A stretch of DNA of 5,924 nt, taken from positions 1-5,924 of the forward strand of contig JBIOWF010000129.1 of NCBI GenBank assembly GCA_044868295.1, read 5' to 3'. A program made the translations under genes and the position numbers. How positions within the stretch are numbered: position 1 is the first letter of the stretch; each line of letters opens with the position of its first letter. This document shows positions 1-5,669 of the stretch, in pieces. Source of the stretch: JBIOWF01 sp044868295. GTDB lineage: Bacteria > Actinomycetota > Actinomycetes > Streptosporangiales > Streptosporangiaceae. The notes under the pieces are model-generated. The model saw only the letters and a list, made by a program, of their open reading frames with translations, did not search any database and was not told the origin of the DNA.

Positions 1-223
1 GCGCGGCGTCCTTGATCCGCCGGGTCGCCTCGATGCCGTCCATGCCCGGCATGCGGATGTCCATGAGCACCACATCCGGCAGCAGCGCGCGGGACTGGTC
101 CATCGCGGTCGCCCCGTCGCCCGCCTCGCCGACGACCGTGACCTCCCGCTCGGCCTCCAGGATGAACCGGAACCCCGTACGCAACAGCGGCTGGTCGTCC
201 ACCAGCAGCACCCTGATCGTCAT
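1..223 (-). CDS. Response regulator receiver domain, NarL/LuxR type (N-terminal part, cut by window edge)
   Basis: This is the phosphoacceptor half of a two-component response regulator; 74 codons are visible. The protein opens MTIRVLLVDDQPLLRTGF, giving the acidic pair D9/D10. The phosphorylation site is D55 within VVLMDIRMPGMDG, which is the classic receiver motif and is typical of NarL/FixJ regulators. The switch threonine, the conserved lysine and the presumed helix-turn-helix output domain lie beyond the left edge. The ATG directly follows the TAG stop of the upstream histidine kinase (TAGATG, zero spacing), so it is almost certainly translated by coupling and is the kinase's cognate partner. 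Family membership of the output domain is inferred from the type of kinase and the receiver motif, not seen. The regulated genes cannot be deduced from this window. Confidence 0.95.
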   Translation of the reverse strand, partial: MTIRVLLVDDQPLLRTGFRFILEAEREVTVVGEAGDGATAMDQSRALLPDVVLMDIRMPGMDGIEATRRIKDAA

Positions 224-1435
224 CTATTCGTCCTTGAGGGGGAATCGAGCCCGGACCTCGAACCCGCCCCCCTGCCGTGGGCCGATTCGCAGAACTCCAC
301 CATAAAGGGCAACTCGTTCCCTAATGCCGACCAAGCCATGACCTTTGCCGGCGGGCCGCTGGAGGTCCGCCGCCGCGCCGCGCCCGTCGTCCTCGACGTG
401 CACGGTCAGCTCGCTCGGCTCCCGCTGTACGGTCACCCAGGCGCGGGCGGCGGGGCCGGCGTGGCGCAGGCTGTTGGTGAGTGCCTCCTGGACGAGGCGG
501 TAGGCGGCCAGGTCGATCCCCGGCGGCAGCACGCGATGCTCGCCCTCCATCCAGAGCTGGGTCCGCAGCCCCGCCTCCCGCATCTGCTCGATCAGGGACG
601 GCAGGTCCCCCATGCCCGGCTGCGGGCCGCGCTCGGCCGGGCCGTCCGTGCGCAGCACGCCGACGATGTTGCGCATCTCGGTCATGGCCGTGCGCCCCAT
701 CTGCTCGATGGCGCCCAGCGCGTCCCGCGCCACGTCAGGATCGATGTCCAGCATCTTCCGGGCGGCGGCGGCCTGCACGGTCATCACGCTGACGTGGTGC
801 GCCACCACGTCGTGCAGCTCGCGCGCGATGCGTGAGCGCTCCTCGGCCCGCGCCGCCCTGGTGTCGGCCTCCCGGGCCCGTTCCAGCCGCTCGGCCCGGT
901 CCACCAGCTCCGCCAGATACGCGCGGCGAAGCCGGACGCTCCGGCCGACGACCCAGCAGAGCATGAGGATGACGGTGACCACGACATGATCCGTCCACGA
1001 CAGCGGGTCGTGACGCACGGCGACGGTGACGACGTAGCCGCCGGCGGTGACGGCGACGGCGGCCATGCTCAGCGCCAGGCCGCGGTAGGCGGCCACGGAG
1101 TACAGAAGGATGAGCGCGCTCACCGAGCTCAGGCCGTCGTTGTATCCGAGCGCGTCGAGTGCCCACTCGGGGATCCCGGTCAGGACGAGGAGGACGAACG
1201 GCCAGCGGCGGCGAAGCGCAACGGGCAGCGTGCACAGCGCGCCGAGAAGGAGACTCAGCCAGTCGGGGGCGCGCAGATCCACGAAGGGCACGTCCTGCCA
1301 CCCCGCCACGGTCTCGGCATCGACGACCAGCATGAACACGACCGACGCCGCCGTCAGCGCCACCGCGAGGACAGAGTCGGCGATCAGAGGATGAACACGA
1401 AACCAGGATCGCGGACTGCCGGGGGTGGTGCGCAC
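224..1435 (-). CDS. Sensor histidine kinase, DesK/NarX-like (HisKA_3 type), membrane-bound
   Basis: This 403-residue kinase should autophosphorylate on histidine and pass the phosphate to the adjoining response regulator. The N-terminal half is a membrane sensor with about five or six hydrophobic segments (roughly residues 18-38, 58-76, 78-96, 103-140 and 148-165) and no large extracellular domain. A charged coiled-coil-like linker (about 168-200) leads into the dimerisation and phosphoacceptor region with H208 in ARELHDVVAHHVSVM. The ATPase domain shows an N box (E317, N321 in QEALTNSLRHA), a G1 box DDGRG (349-353) and a G2 box GHGLVGI (365-371), so all catalytic parts are present. The architecture is that of the many actinobacterial kinases paired with NarL-type regulators. 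The signal sensed is unknown. The GTG at 1435 is the first standard start after an in-frame TAA at 1447-1445; no well-spaced Shine-Dalgarno serves it. Confidence 0.95.
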   Translation of the reverse strand: MRTTPGSPRSWFRVHPLIADSVLAVALTAASVVFMLVVDAETVAGWQDVPFVDLRAPDWLSLLLGALCTLPVALRRRWPFVLLVLTGIPEWALDALGYNDGLSSVSALILLYSVAAYRGLALSMAAVAVTAGGYVVTVAVRHDPLSWTDHVVVTVILMLCWVVGRSVRLRRAYLAELVDRAERLERAREADTRAARAEERSRIARELHDVVAHHVSVMTVQAAAARKMLDIDPDVARDALGAIEQMGRTAMTEMRNIVGVLRTDGPAERGPQPGMGDLPSLIEQMREAGLRTQLWMEGEHRVLPPGIDLAAYRLVQEALTNSLRHAGPAARAWVTVQREPSELTVHVEDDGRGAAADLQRPAGKGHGLVGIRERVALYGGVLRIGPRQGGGFEVRARFPLKDE

Positions 1436-1459
1436 CCATTCAATTTAGGCCCGCCTCCC
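1436..1459 (-). promoter_or_regulatory. Histidine kinase start region: TAAATT -10-like box or distant purine-rich ribosome binding site
   Basis: On the minus strand a GGGAGG sequence (1459-1454) lies 18 bases before the GTG start, too far for normal use. A TAAATT box (1447-1442) lies exactly six bases before that GTG, which is where a -10 box would sit if the mRNA began at the start codon. No convincing -35 is visible. A rare ATT start at 1444-1442 would be nine bases from GGGAGG and in frame. Which arrangement is used cannot be told from sequence alone. Confidence 0.3.
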
Positions 1460-1538
1460 AGCTGCACCGCCCTGCTCAAGGGGGATGTCGGGCATCGTTC
1501 GATCGGATGAGCTCCGCCCGGGACGGTGCCACGGCGGC

Positions 1539-2411
1539 CTACAGCTCGTCCGTGGCCGCCCGCTTCGCCATGCGGGGGGACGGCCGGGGCTCGCGGTCCG
1601 GGACGGGCGGCGGCGTGCCGCCGAACTCCGGGCACAGCGCCTGGTGGTCGCACCAGTCGCACAGACGCGAGCGCCGGGCCCGCCATTCGCGGGTGCGCAG
1701 GGAGCGCTCGATCGCCTCCCACAGGGCCTGGACCTTGCGCTCGGTGGCCCGCAGGTCGGCCTCGTCGGGCGAATAGCGGACGATCTCGCCGTTCCCGAGG
1801 TACATCAACTGGAGCATGCGCGGCACGCTCCCGTGCAGCCGCCAGAGCACCAGCGCGTAGAACTTCATCTGGAACAGGGCCTTGGCCTCGAAATCCCGGC
1901 CGGGCGCGGTGCCGGTCTTGTAGTCGACGACCCGCACCTCCCCGGTGGGCGCCACGTCGAGGCGGTCGATGAATCCGCGCAGCAGCAGACCGCTGTCGAG
2001 GACCGCCTCCACGTACATCTCACGCTCGGCGGGCTCCAGGCACTGCGGATCCTCGAGCGTGAAGTAGCGATCGACCATACCCCGGGCCTGCTCGAACCAG
2101 GTGTCCCGCTCGGCCGCCCCGGCCGGGTCGTCGGCGAAGAGTCCGGCGTACTCCGGCTCCTCCGCCAGCAGCCGGGCCCACTGCGGCTCAAGCAGATCTC
2201 TCGCCGCCGCCGCCGTGCGCTCCTGCGCCGGCAGGTCGTAGAGGCGCTCCAGCACGGAGTGCACGAGCGTGCCGCGGACCGCCGCGGGGGAGGGCCGCTC
2301 GGGCAGCTGGTCGATCACTCTGAACCGGTAGAGCAGCGGACAGGTCATGAAATCGCCCGCACGGGAAGGGGAAAGGGCACCGATGATGGCACGCTCTTCG
2401 GTGAGGGTCAT
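1539..2411 (-). CDS. RecB/Cas4-family PD-(D/E)XK exonuclease with Fe-S cluster
   Basis: This 290-residue protein is a stand-alone nuclease of the RecB-like PD-(D/E)XK superfamily, acting on DNA in the cytoplasm, probably in repair or recombination. The motifs appear in order: H51 and E55 in GTLVHSVLERLYDL, D149 in GFIDRLD, D163 and K165 in VVDYKTG, and the Q181/Y185 motif QMKFYA. Four cysteines are placed as in Cas4 and AddB: C24 in the N-terminal FMTCPLLYRF, and C251, C254 and C260 near the C terminus (CDWCDHQALC). They should bind a 4Fe-4S cluster that holds the two ends together. There is no helicase domain. The frame stays open far upstream, but similarity-like sequence begins at LSPSRAGDF, so the ATG at 2411 is chosen; it has no Shine-Dalgarno. 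Divergent from the M50 protease gene, an arrangement I recall as common in actinomycetes. CRISPR context is absent, so Cas4 is unlikely. Confidence 0.9.
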   Translation of the reverse strand: MTLTEERAIIGALSPSRAGDFMTCPLLYRFRVIDQLPERPSPAAVRGTLVHSVLERLYDLPAQERTAAAARDLLEPQWARLLAEEPEYAGLFADDPAGAAERDTWFEQARGMVDRYFTLEDPQCLEPAEREMYVEAVLDSGLLLRGFIDRLDVAPTGEVRVVDYKTGTAPGRDFEAKALFQMKFYALVLWRLHGSVPRMLQLMYLGNGEIVRYSPDEADLRATERKVQALWEAIERSLRTREWRARRSRLCDWCDHQALCPEFGGTPPPVPDREPRPSPRMAKRAATDEL

Positions 2412-2417
2412 GCGAGC

Positions 2418-2423
2418 ACTGTA
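2418..2423 (-). promoter_or_regulatory. Candidate -10 box (TACAGT) for a leaderless nuclease transcript
   Basis: On the minus strand TACAGT fits the actinobacterial TAnnnT -10 consensus and ends six bases before the A of the nuclease ATG at 2411. That spacing places the transcription start on or beside the start codon, matching the lack of a ribosome binding site. The -35 position (about 2441-2447) is poor, reading GGAGTT or AGGAGT. The call rests on position and motif only. Confidence 0.35.
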
Positions 2424-2448
2424 GGCCACCCGGCCGACAGAACTCCTC

Positions 2449-2480
2449 GTCTGATCGCACCTCTGGTCTGATCTCACCTC
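2449..2480. repeat. Tandem 15-bp direct repeat in the divergent intergenic region, candidate operator
   Basis: Two copies, GTCTGATCGCACCTC (2449-2463) and GTCTGATCTCACCTC (2466-2480), match at 14 of 15 positions and are separated by TG, giving a period of 17 bp. They lie between the divergent starts of the nuclease (2411) and the M50 protease (2523). They overlap or lie next to the place where a -35 element for the protease promoter would sit. Direct repeats at such a position commonly bind a regulator as tandem half-sites, so one factor could control both genes. The binding protein is unknown. Confidence 0.5.
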
Positions 2481-2488
2481 GCGGCGCG

Positions 2489-2494
2489 TAGCAT
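2489..2494 (+). promoter_or_regulatory. Candidate -10 box (TAGCAT) for the M50 protease gene
   Basis: TAGCAT fits TAnnnT and would start transcription near position 2501, leaving a short leader with the ribosome binding site. The second copy of the direct repeat ends eight bases upstream, covering the expected -35 window (about 2465-2471, reading GGTCTGA), which is a weak -35. Activation or repression through the repeats would fit this geometry, but this is inference. Confidence 0.3.
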
Positions 2495-2502
2495 CGAGGC
2501 CT

Positions 2503-2513
2503 AGGGAGGGAAG
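2503..2513 (+). promoter_or_regulatory. Ribosome binding site of the M50 protease gene
   Basis: The purine run AGGGAGGGAAG complements the 16S rRNA tail and ends nine bases before the ATG at 2523. It supports that ATG as the start. Confidence 0.7.
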
Positions 2514-2522
2514 ACGACCATC

Positions 2523-3653
2523 ATGAGCACACCCACCAAGGATTCCCCCGGGCTTCGGATGGGGCGGCCGTTCGGCATCCCGGTCTACGTGTCCTGGACG
2601 TGGCTCATCGTGGCGGCCTTCATTACGATCAGCTTCCGGCCCACCTTCGCCGTCTACCTGCCCGAGTTCACCACGTTCGCCACATACGCGGTCGCCCTTC
2701 TCTTCGCCGTGCTGCTCTACGCGTCCGTCCTGCTGCACGAGCTCGCGCACTGCGTGGTGGCCCTGCGTTTCGGGCTTCCCGTGCGCCGGATCGTGCTCTA
2801 CATGCTGGGCGGAGTGTCCGAGATCGAGCGCGAGCCGGACACGCCGAGCCGGGAGTTCCTCGTCGCCGTCGCCGGCCCTCTGGTCTCCCTGGGGCTGGGC
2901 GGCCTCGGCGCGCTGCTGAACGCCTTCATCGTGCCCGACAGCGGCATCGTCAAGGTGCTCACCGTGCAGCTGATGGCGGCCAACCTCATCGTGGGCGTGT
3001 TCAACCTGGTCCCGGGTCTGCCGCTGGACGGCGGCCGGATCCTCCGGGCCGCCGTGTGGAAGGTCACTCACAACGCCGGCGCCGGGACCATGGTCGCGGC
3101 CTGGGTGGGGCGCGGCCTGGCCGTCGTCCTGGTCGCCTGGCCCCTGCTCACCTCGCTGATGACGGGGCAGAGCGTGGACTCGACGTTCTTGGTCTGGTCG
3201 ATCGTCCTCGCGTTGTTCATCTGGATGGGCGCCTCGCAGTCGCTCCGGGTGGCCCGCGTCAGGGCCCGGCTGCCGCAGGTGCGCGCGCGGGTCCTGGCGC
3301 GCAGGGCGTTACCGGTGACGGCCGAGGTGCCCCTGTCGGAGGCGCTGCGACGCGCGACGGACGCGGGGGCCGGGGCGATGGTGGTGGTCGACCACGAGGG
3401 CAGGCCGGTCGCCATCGTCAACGAGGCCGCCGTCAACGCCACTCCCCACCAGCGCAGGCCGTGGGTGAACGTCGGCTCCCTCGCCCGCAGCCTCGAGCCC
3501 GCACTGGTCCTGGGTGCCGATCTCGAGGGTGAGTCGCTGCTCGACGCCATGCGTGGCACCCCAGCGGCGGAATACCTGCTGGTCGAGCGGGGCGGGGAGA
3601 TCTACGGCGTGCTCGTCACCTCCGACGTGAACAAGGTGTTCAGCGGAGTCTGA
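2523..3653 (+). CDS. Site-2 protease family (M50) zinc metalloprotease with C-terminal CBS pair
   Basis: This 376-residue integral membrane protease should cut substrates within or next to the membrane. The zinc site is HELAH (H72, E73, H76) in a hydrophobic helix; the third ligand is D169 in NLVPGLPLDGGR (161-172). About six membrane segments are visible, near residues 24-40, 55-80, 112-135, 142-163, 190-212 and 221-237. No PDZ domain is present. Residues about 255-376 form a soluble cytoplasmic region with two degenerate CBS-like units (MVVVDHEGRPVAIV near 286-299; YLLVERGGEIYGVLVT near 351-366), the layout of the CBS-containing S2P subgroup (group III), in which nucleotide binding is thought to gate activity. 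The substrate is unknown; anti-sigma factors are classic S2P substrates but none is encoded here. Codon 263 (3309-3311) is TTA, rare in such genomes. Confidence 0.95.
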   Translation: MSTPTKDSPGLRMGRPFGIPVYVSWTWLIVAAFITISFRPTFAVYLPEFTTFATYAVALLFAVLLYASVLLHELAHCVVALRFGLPVRRIVLYMLGGVSEIEREPDTPSREFLVAVAGPLVSLGLGGLGALLNAFIVPDSGIVKVLTVQLMAANLIVGVFNLVPGLPLDGGRILRAAVWKVTHNAGAGTMVAAWVGRGLAVVLVAWPLLTSLMTGQSVDSTFLVWSIVLALFIWMGASQSLRVARVRARLPQVRARVLARRALPVTAEVPLSEALRRATDAGAGAMVVVDHEGRPVAIVNEAAVNATPHQRRPWVNVGSLARSLEPALVLGADLEGESLLDAMRGTPAAEYLLVERGGEIYGVLVTSDVNKVFSGV

Positions 3654-3728
3654 TGCCCCTTTTGTCTCACTCGTTTTCCGGGACCGCTGGCACTAGTGTT
3701 CTGGCCAAACTGATCAGGAGCGTGTAAT
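3654..3728 (+). promoter_or_regulatory. Leader of the oxidoreductase operon: TAGTGT -10-like box, CACTAGTG palindrome and AGGAG ribosome binding site
   Basis: This 75-bp gap is less GC-rich than its surroundings. It holds the 8-bp palindrome CACTAGTG (3691-3698) and an overlapping TAGTGT (3694-3699) that matches TAnnnT; a matching -35 is not clear. AGGAG at 3716-3720 lies eight bases before the TTG at 3729 and decides that unusual start. No stem followed by a T run is visible, so there is no clear terminator for the protease gene and read-through is possible. Confidence 0.4.
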
Positions 3729-5258
3729 TTGGCCACCCCCCCGAGAGCCGGCGATCTGACGCCCCAGTTGCTCGCCACGGCCGACTGGACCGACCAGATG
3801 GTGGCAGCCGCCGGGATCCCCATGCGCGACGTCGAGTTCCTCACCGTCGGCGGGGGCATCGGATCCTTCGTCACGCTCGACTACCTGCGCATCTACGGCG
3901 TGCCCACGGATCAGATGCGGGTGATCTCGAACATCGATCACCCCTGGCAGACGTACGAGTTCCTGACACGCGTCTCGCAGATTCCGAAGACCGAGCGGAT
4001 CCGCTCCGACTCCTCCTCCCGGCCGGACAACATCTGGGGCTTCCCGTCGTACGCCGTGGAGGAGGCCTGGCGGGAGAAGAGCCTCAAGCATCTGTTCCAG
4101 GTCGCCGTGGAGCCGATATTCGACGACTATTGGACGCCTCGCGCGGGCACCGTGTTCCGCAACCTGGAGCGCGAGGCGCGCCGCATCCGCTACTGGGACA
4201 TGCTCGTCAAGGGGCAGGTCCGCATGGTGCGGCGCCGTGTCGGCGGCGGCTATTTCACGGTCGTCACCCCGCCGGACGGCACCTCGCCGACCAAGCGGAT
4301 CGCGTTCCGCTCCCGGTTCGTGCACCTCGCGGTCGGCTATCCGGGCCTCAAGTTCCTGCCCGACCTGCAGGAGTTCCGCCAGAAGCACGGCGACTACCAG
4401 CGCGTGGTGAACGCCTACGAGCCGCACGAGCACGTCTACGAGTTCCTCAAGTCCAGAGGCTCGGGCACCGTGGTGATCCGCGGCGGCGGCATCGTCGCGT
4501 CGCGCGTGCTGCAGCGGCTGTTCGACGACCGTGCCGCGTACAACCTGGGAACCCAGATCGTGCACATCTTCAGGACGTTCATCACCGGCTCGCACGGTCC
4601 ATCGATCTTCATGCGGCGCCGGGGCGGCGACGGCTGGGCCTATCAGGGCTTCAACTATCCGAAGTCGGTGTGGGGCGGCCAGCTCAAGGCGGAGATGCGC
4701 ACGCTTGAGGGCGCCGACCGGGCGCGCAAATACAAGGACATGGGCGGCACCAACACCCCCAGGCGGCGACGCTGGCAGGAGCAGATGCGCGCGGGCCGGC
4801 ACGGCGGGTACTACCACCCTGTGCAAGGCAGCGTGGAGACGGTGGCGCCCGCCCCCGACGGCCGGATCCGAAGTCACGTCGTCAGCAACGACGGAACGAT
4901 TCGCGACCCCGTCGCCGACTATGTCATCGACTGCACCGGCCTGGAGGCCGACATCGCCGAGCATCGCGTCCTCGCCGATCTTCTCCAGTACGGCGGCGCG
5001 TACCGGAACCCGGTGGGCCGCCTGGAGGTCGAGCGGCATTTCGAGGTGAAGGGCACCGCGAGCGGCGATGGAGCGCTTTACGCCTCCGGTGCCGCCACCC
5101 TCGGCGGCTACTTTCCCGGTGTCGACACCTTCCTCGGCCTCCAGATCGCGGCCCAGGAGATCGCCGACGACCTCGCGCGGCGCGGGTTCGTCGCGCGCAT
5201 GGGCCCGCTGCGGTCCACCGCACAGTGGATCAAGTGGGCGCGGGGGAAGGAGATCTAG
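3729..5258 (+). CDS. Uncharacterised FAD/NAD(P)-binding oxidoreductase-like protein
   Basis: This 509-residue, apparently soluble protein has the plan of two-dinucleotide-domain flavoproteins such as flavin-dependent monooxygenases and the thioredoxin reductase superfamily. A first Rossmann motif lies at VEFLTVGGGIGSFVTLDY (35-52), presumably for FAD. A second, TVVIRGGGIVASRVL (247-261), has the GxGxxA form often seen with NADP. A YVIDCTG strand (398-404) follows, then YASGAATLGGYFPGVDTFLG (451-470) where FAD enzymes usually have a GD motif. The aspartate of that motif is missing and the first Rossmann motif ends in serine, so cofactor use is not assured. A basic, aromatic-rich stretch (about 281-365) has no domain I recognise. 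The TTG start is supported by AGGAG eight bases upstream. The stop abuts the next ATG (TAGATG). I cannot name the reaction or substrate. Confidence 0.75.
   Translation: MATPPRAGDLTPQLLATADWTDQMVAAAGIPMRDVEFLTVGGGIGSFVTLDYLRIYGVPTDQMRVISNIDHPWQTYEFLTRVSQIPKTERIRSDSSSRPDNIWGFPSYAVEEAWREKSLKHLFQVAVEPIFDDYWTPRAGTVFRNLEREARRIRYWDMLVKGQVRMVRRRVGGGYFTVVTPPDGTSPTKRIAFRSRFVHLAVGYPGLKFLPDLQEFRQKHGDYQRVVNAYEPHEHVYEFLKSRGSGTVVIRGGGIVASRVLQRLFDDRAAYNLGTQIVHIFRTFITGSHGPSIFMRRRGGDGWAYQGFNYPKSVWGGQLKAEMRTLEGADRARKYKDMGGTNTPRRRRWQEQMRAGRHGGYYHPVQGSVETVAPAPDGRIRSHVVSNDGTIRDPVADYVIDCTGLEADIAEHRVLADLLQYGGAYRNPVGRLEVERHFEVKGTASGDGALYASGAATLGGYFPGVDTFLGLQIAAQEIADDLARRGFVARMGPLRSTAQWIKWARGKEI
5247..5252 (+). promoter_or_regulatory. 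Ribosome binding site of the small membrane protein gene, inside the upstream gene
   Basis: AAGGAG lies six bases before the ATG at 5259, within the last codons of the oxidoreductase gene. It supports translation reinitiation at the TAGATG junction. Confidence 0.75.
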
Positions 5259-5669
5259 ATGGTTCCGACGCTCATCGGGCGAATCCAGACCCGCCTCTTC
5301 CTGCTGGGCACCGTCGGCCTGGTCGCCACCGCTCTGCTTGTGCTCCTGCTTCCGGCGTTCGACGTGACCGCGTTCCTGGTGTTGCTGGGGGTGGCCGTTC
5401 TGGGCGTGGTCTGGGAACTCGTCTACCACGGACTCATGCAGTTCCGCTGGGAGAAGGACTGGCCCTCGCTGTTCGGGTTGGTCACACTAATTCCGGAAGG
5501 TCTATTACTGTTCTTTTTGCTACGTTCCGGGGTGATCGATCCGGTGCCATCCGCTGCCACTTTCTGGACCCACTTCCTGGTGGTCTGGATCGGGGTCTGG
5601 CTGGTGGCCAACGGGCCGATGCGAGTGCCGTTCATCCGGTGGCGTTTCCGGGGAGGGAGAGTTCTGTGA
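5259..5669 (+). CDS. Small four-helix integral membrane protein, unknown function
   Basis: This 136-residue protein is not recognised as a named family. Four hydrophobic segments are visible, near residues 13-32, 36-56, 70-88 and 101-118. The short N terminus and the arginine-rich C-terminal tail (RVPFIRWRFRGGRVL) suggest both ends are cytoplasmic by the positive-inside rule. A conserved-looking polar loop between helices 2 and 3 (HGLMQFRWEKDWPS, 57-70) could be functional. There is no signal peptide cleavage site or enzyme motif. The gene starts directly after the oxidoreductase stop and overlaps the next gene by four bases, so its product probably works with both neighbours, perhaps as a membrane anchor or electron-transfer partner; that role is inference. 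Codons 79-89 are unusually AT-rich and include TTA at codon 83 (5505-5507). Confidence 0.85.
   Translation: MVPTLIGRIQTRLFLLGTVGLVATALLVLLLPAFDVTAFLVLLGVAVLGVVWELVYHGLMQFRWEKDWPSLFGLVTLIPEGLLLFFLLRSGVIDPVPSAATFWTHFLVVWIGVWLVANGPMRVPFIRWRFRGGRVL
5650..5660 (+). promoter_or_regulatory. Ribosome binding site deciding the GTG start of the last gene
   Basis: GGGGAGGGAGA ends five bases before the GTG at 5666. It lies inside the membrane protein gene and supports a start in the GTGA overlap. Confidence 0.7.

Noticed and set aside
735..1439. Minus-strand frame starting with ATG at 1439, closer to the GGGAGG site than the kinase GTG
   Set aside because: It is out of frame with the histidine kinase and its arginine-rich product has no domain, while the kinase frame carries the complete H, N, G1 and G2 boxes.
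1440..1538. Possible terminator between the nuclease and histidine kinase genes (CCGTCCCGGGCGG and CATC...GATG inverted sequences on either strand)
   Set aside because: The complementary arms are only four or five bases long or leave no loop, and no T run follows, so no terminator can be supported.
1539..2411. Reading the nuclease as a CRISPR Cas4 protein
   Set aside because: No CRISPR repeats or cas1/cas2 genes are in the window. The C-terminal extension and the neighbouring M50 protease fit the chromosomal RecB-family exonuclease better.
1485..2471. A 328-codon open frame on the plus strand opposite the nuclease
   Set aside because: The opposite frame contains all catalytic and Fe-S motifs of a nuclease, whereas this one has no recognisable feature and a histidine, leucine and arginine-rich shadow composition.
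2412..3071. Upstream extension of the nuclease reading frame by about 220 codons
   Set aside because: The extension runs antisense through the start of the M50 protease gene and across the divergent promoter region. It is charged low-complexity sequence, and nuclease-like sequence begins only after the ATG at 2411.
3714..5429. A 571-codon open frame on the minus strand opposite the oxidoreductase and membrane protein genes
   Set aside because: It is a shadow created by GC-biased third positions. Its product is low-complexity, rich in D, H, A, V and R, shows no domain, and spans two well-supported plus-strand genes with good ribosome binding sites.
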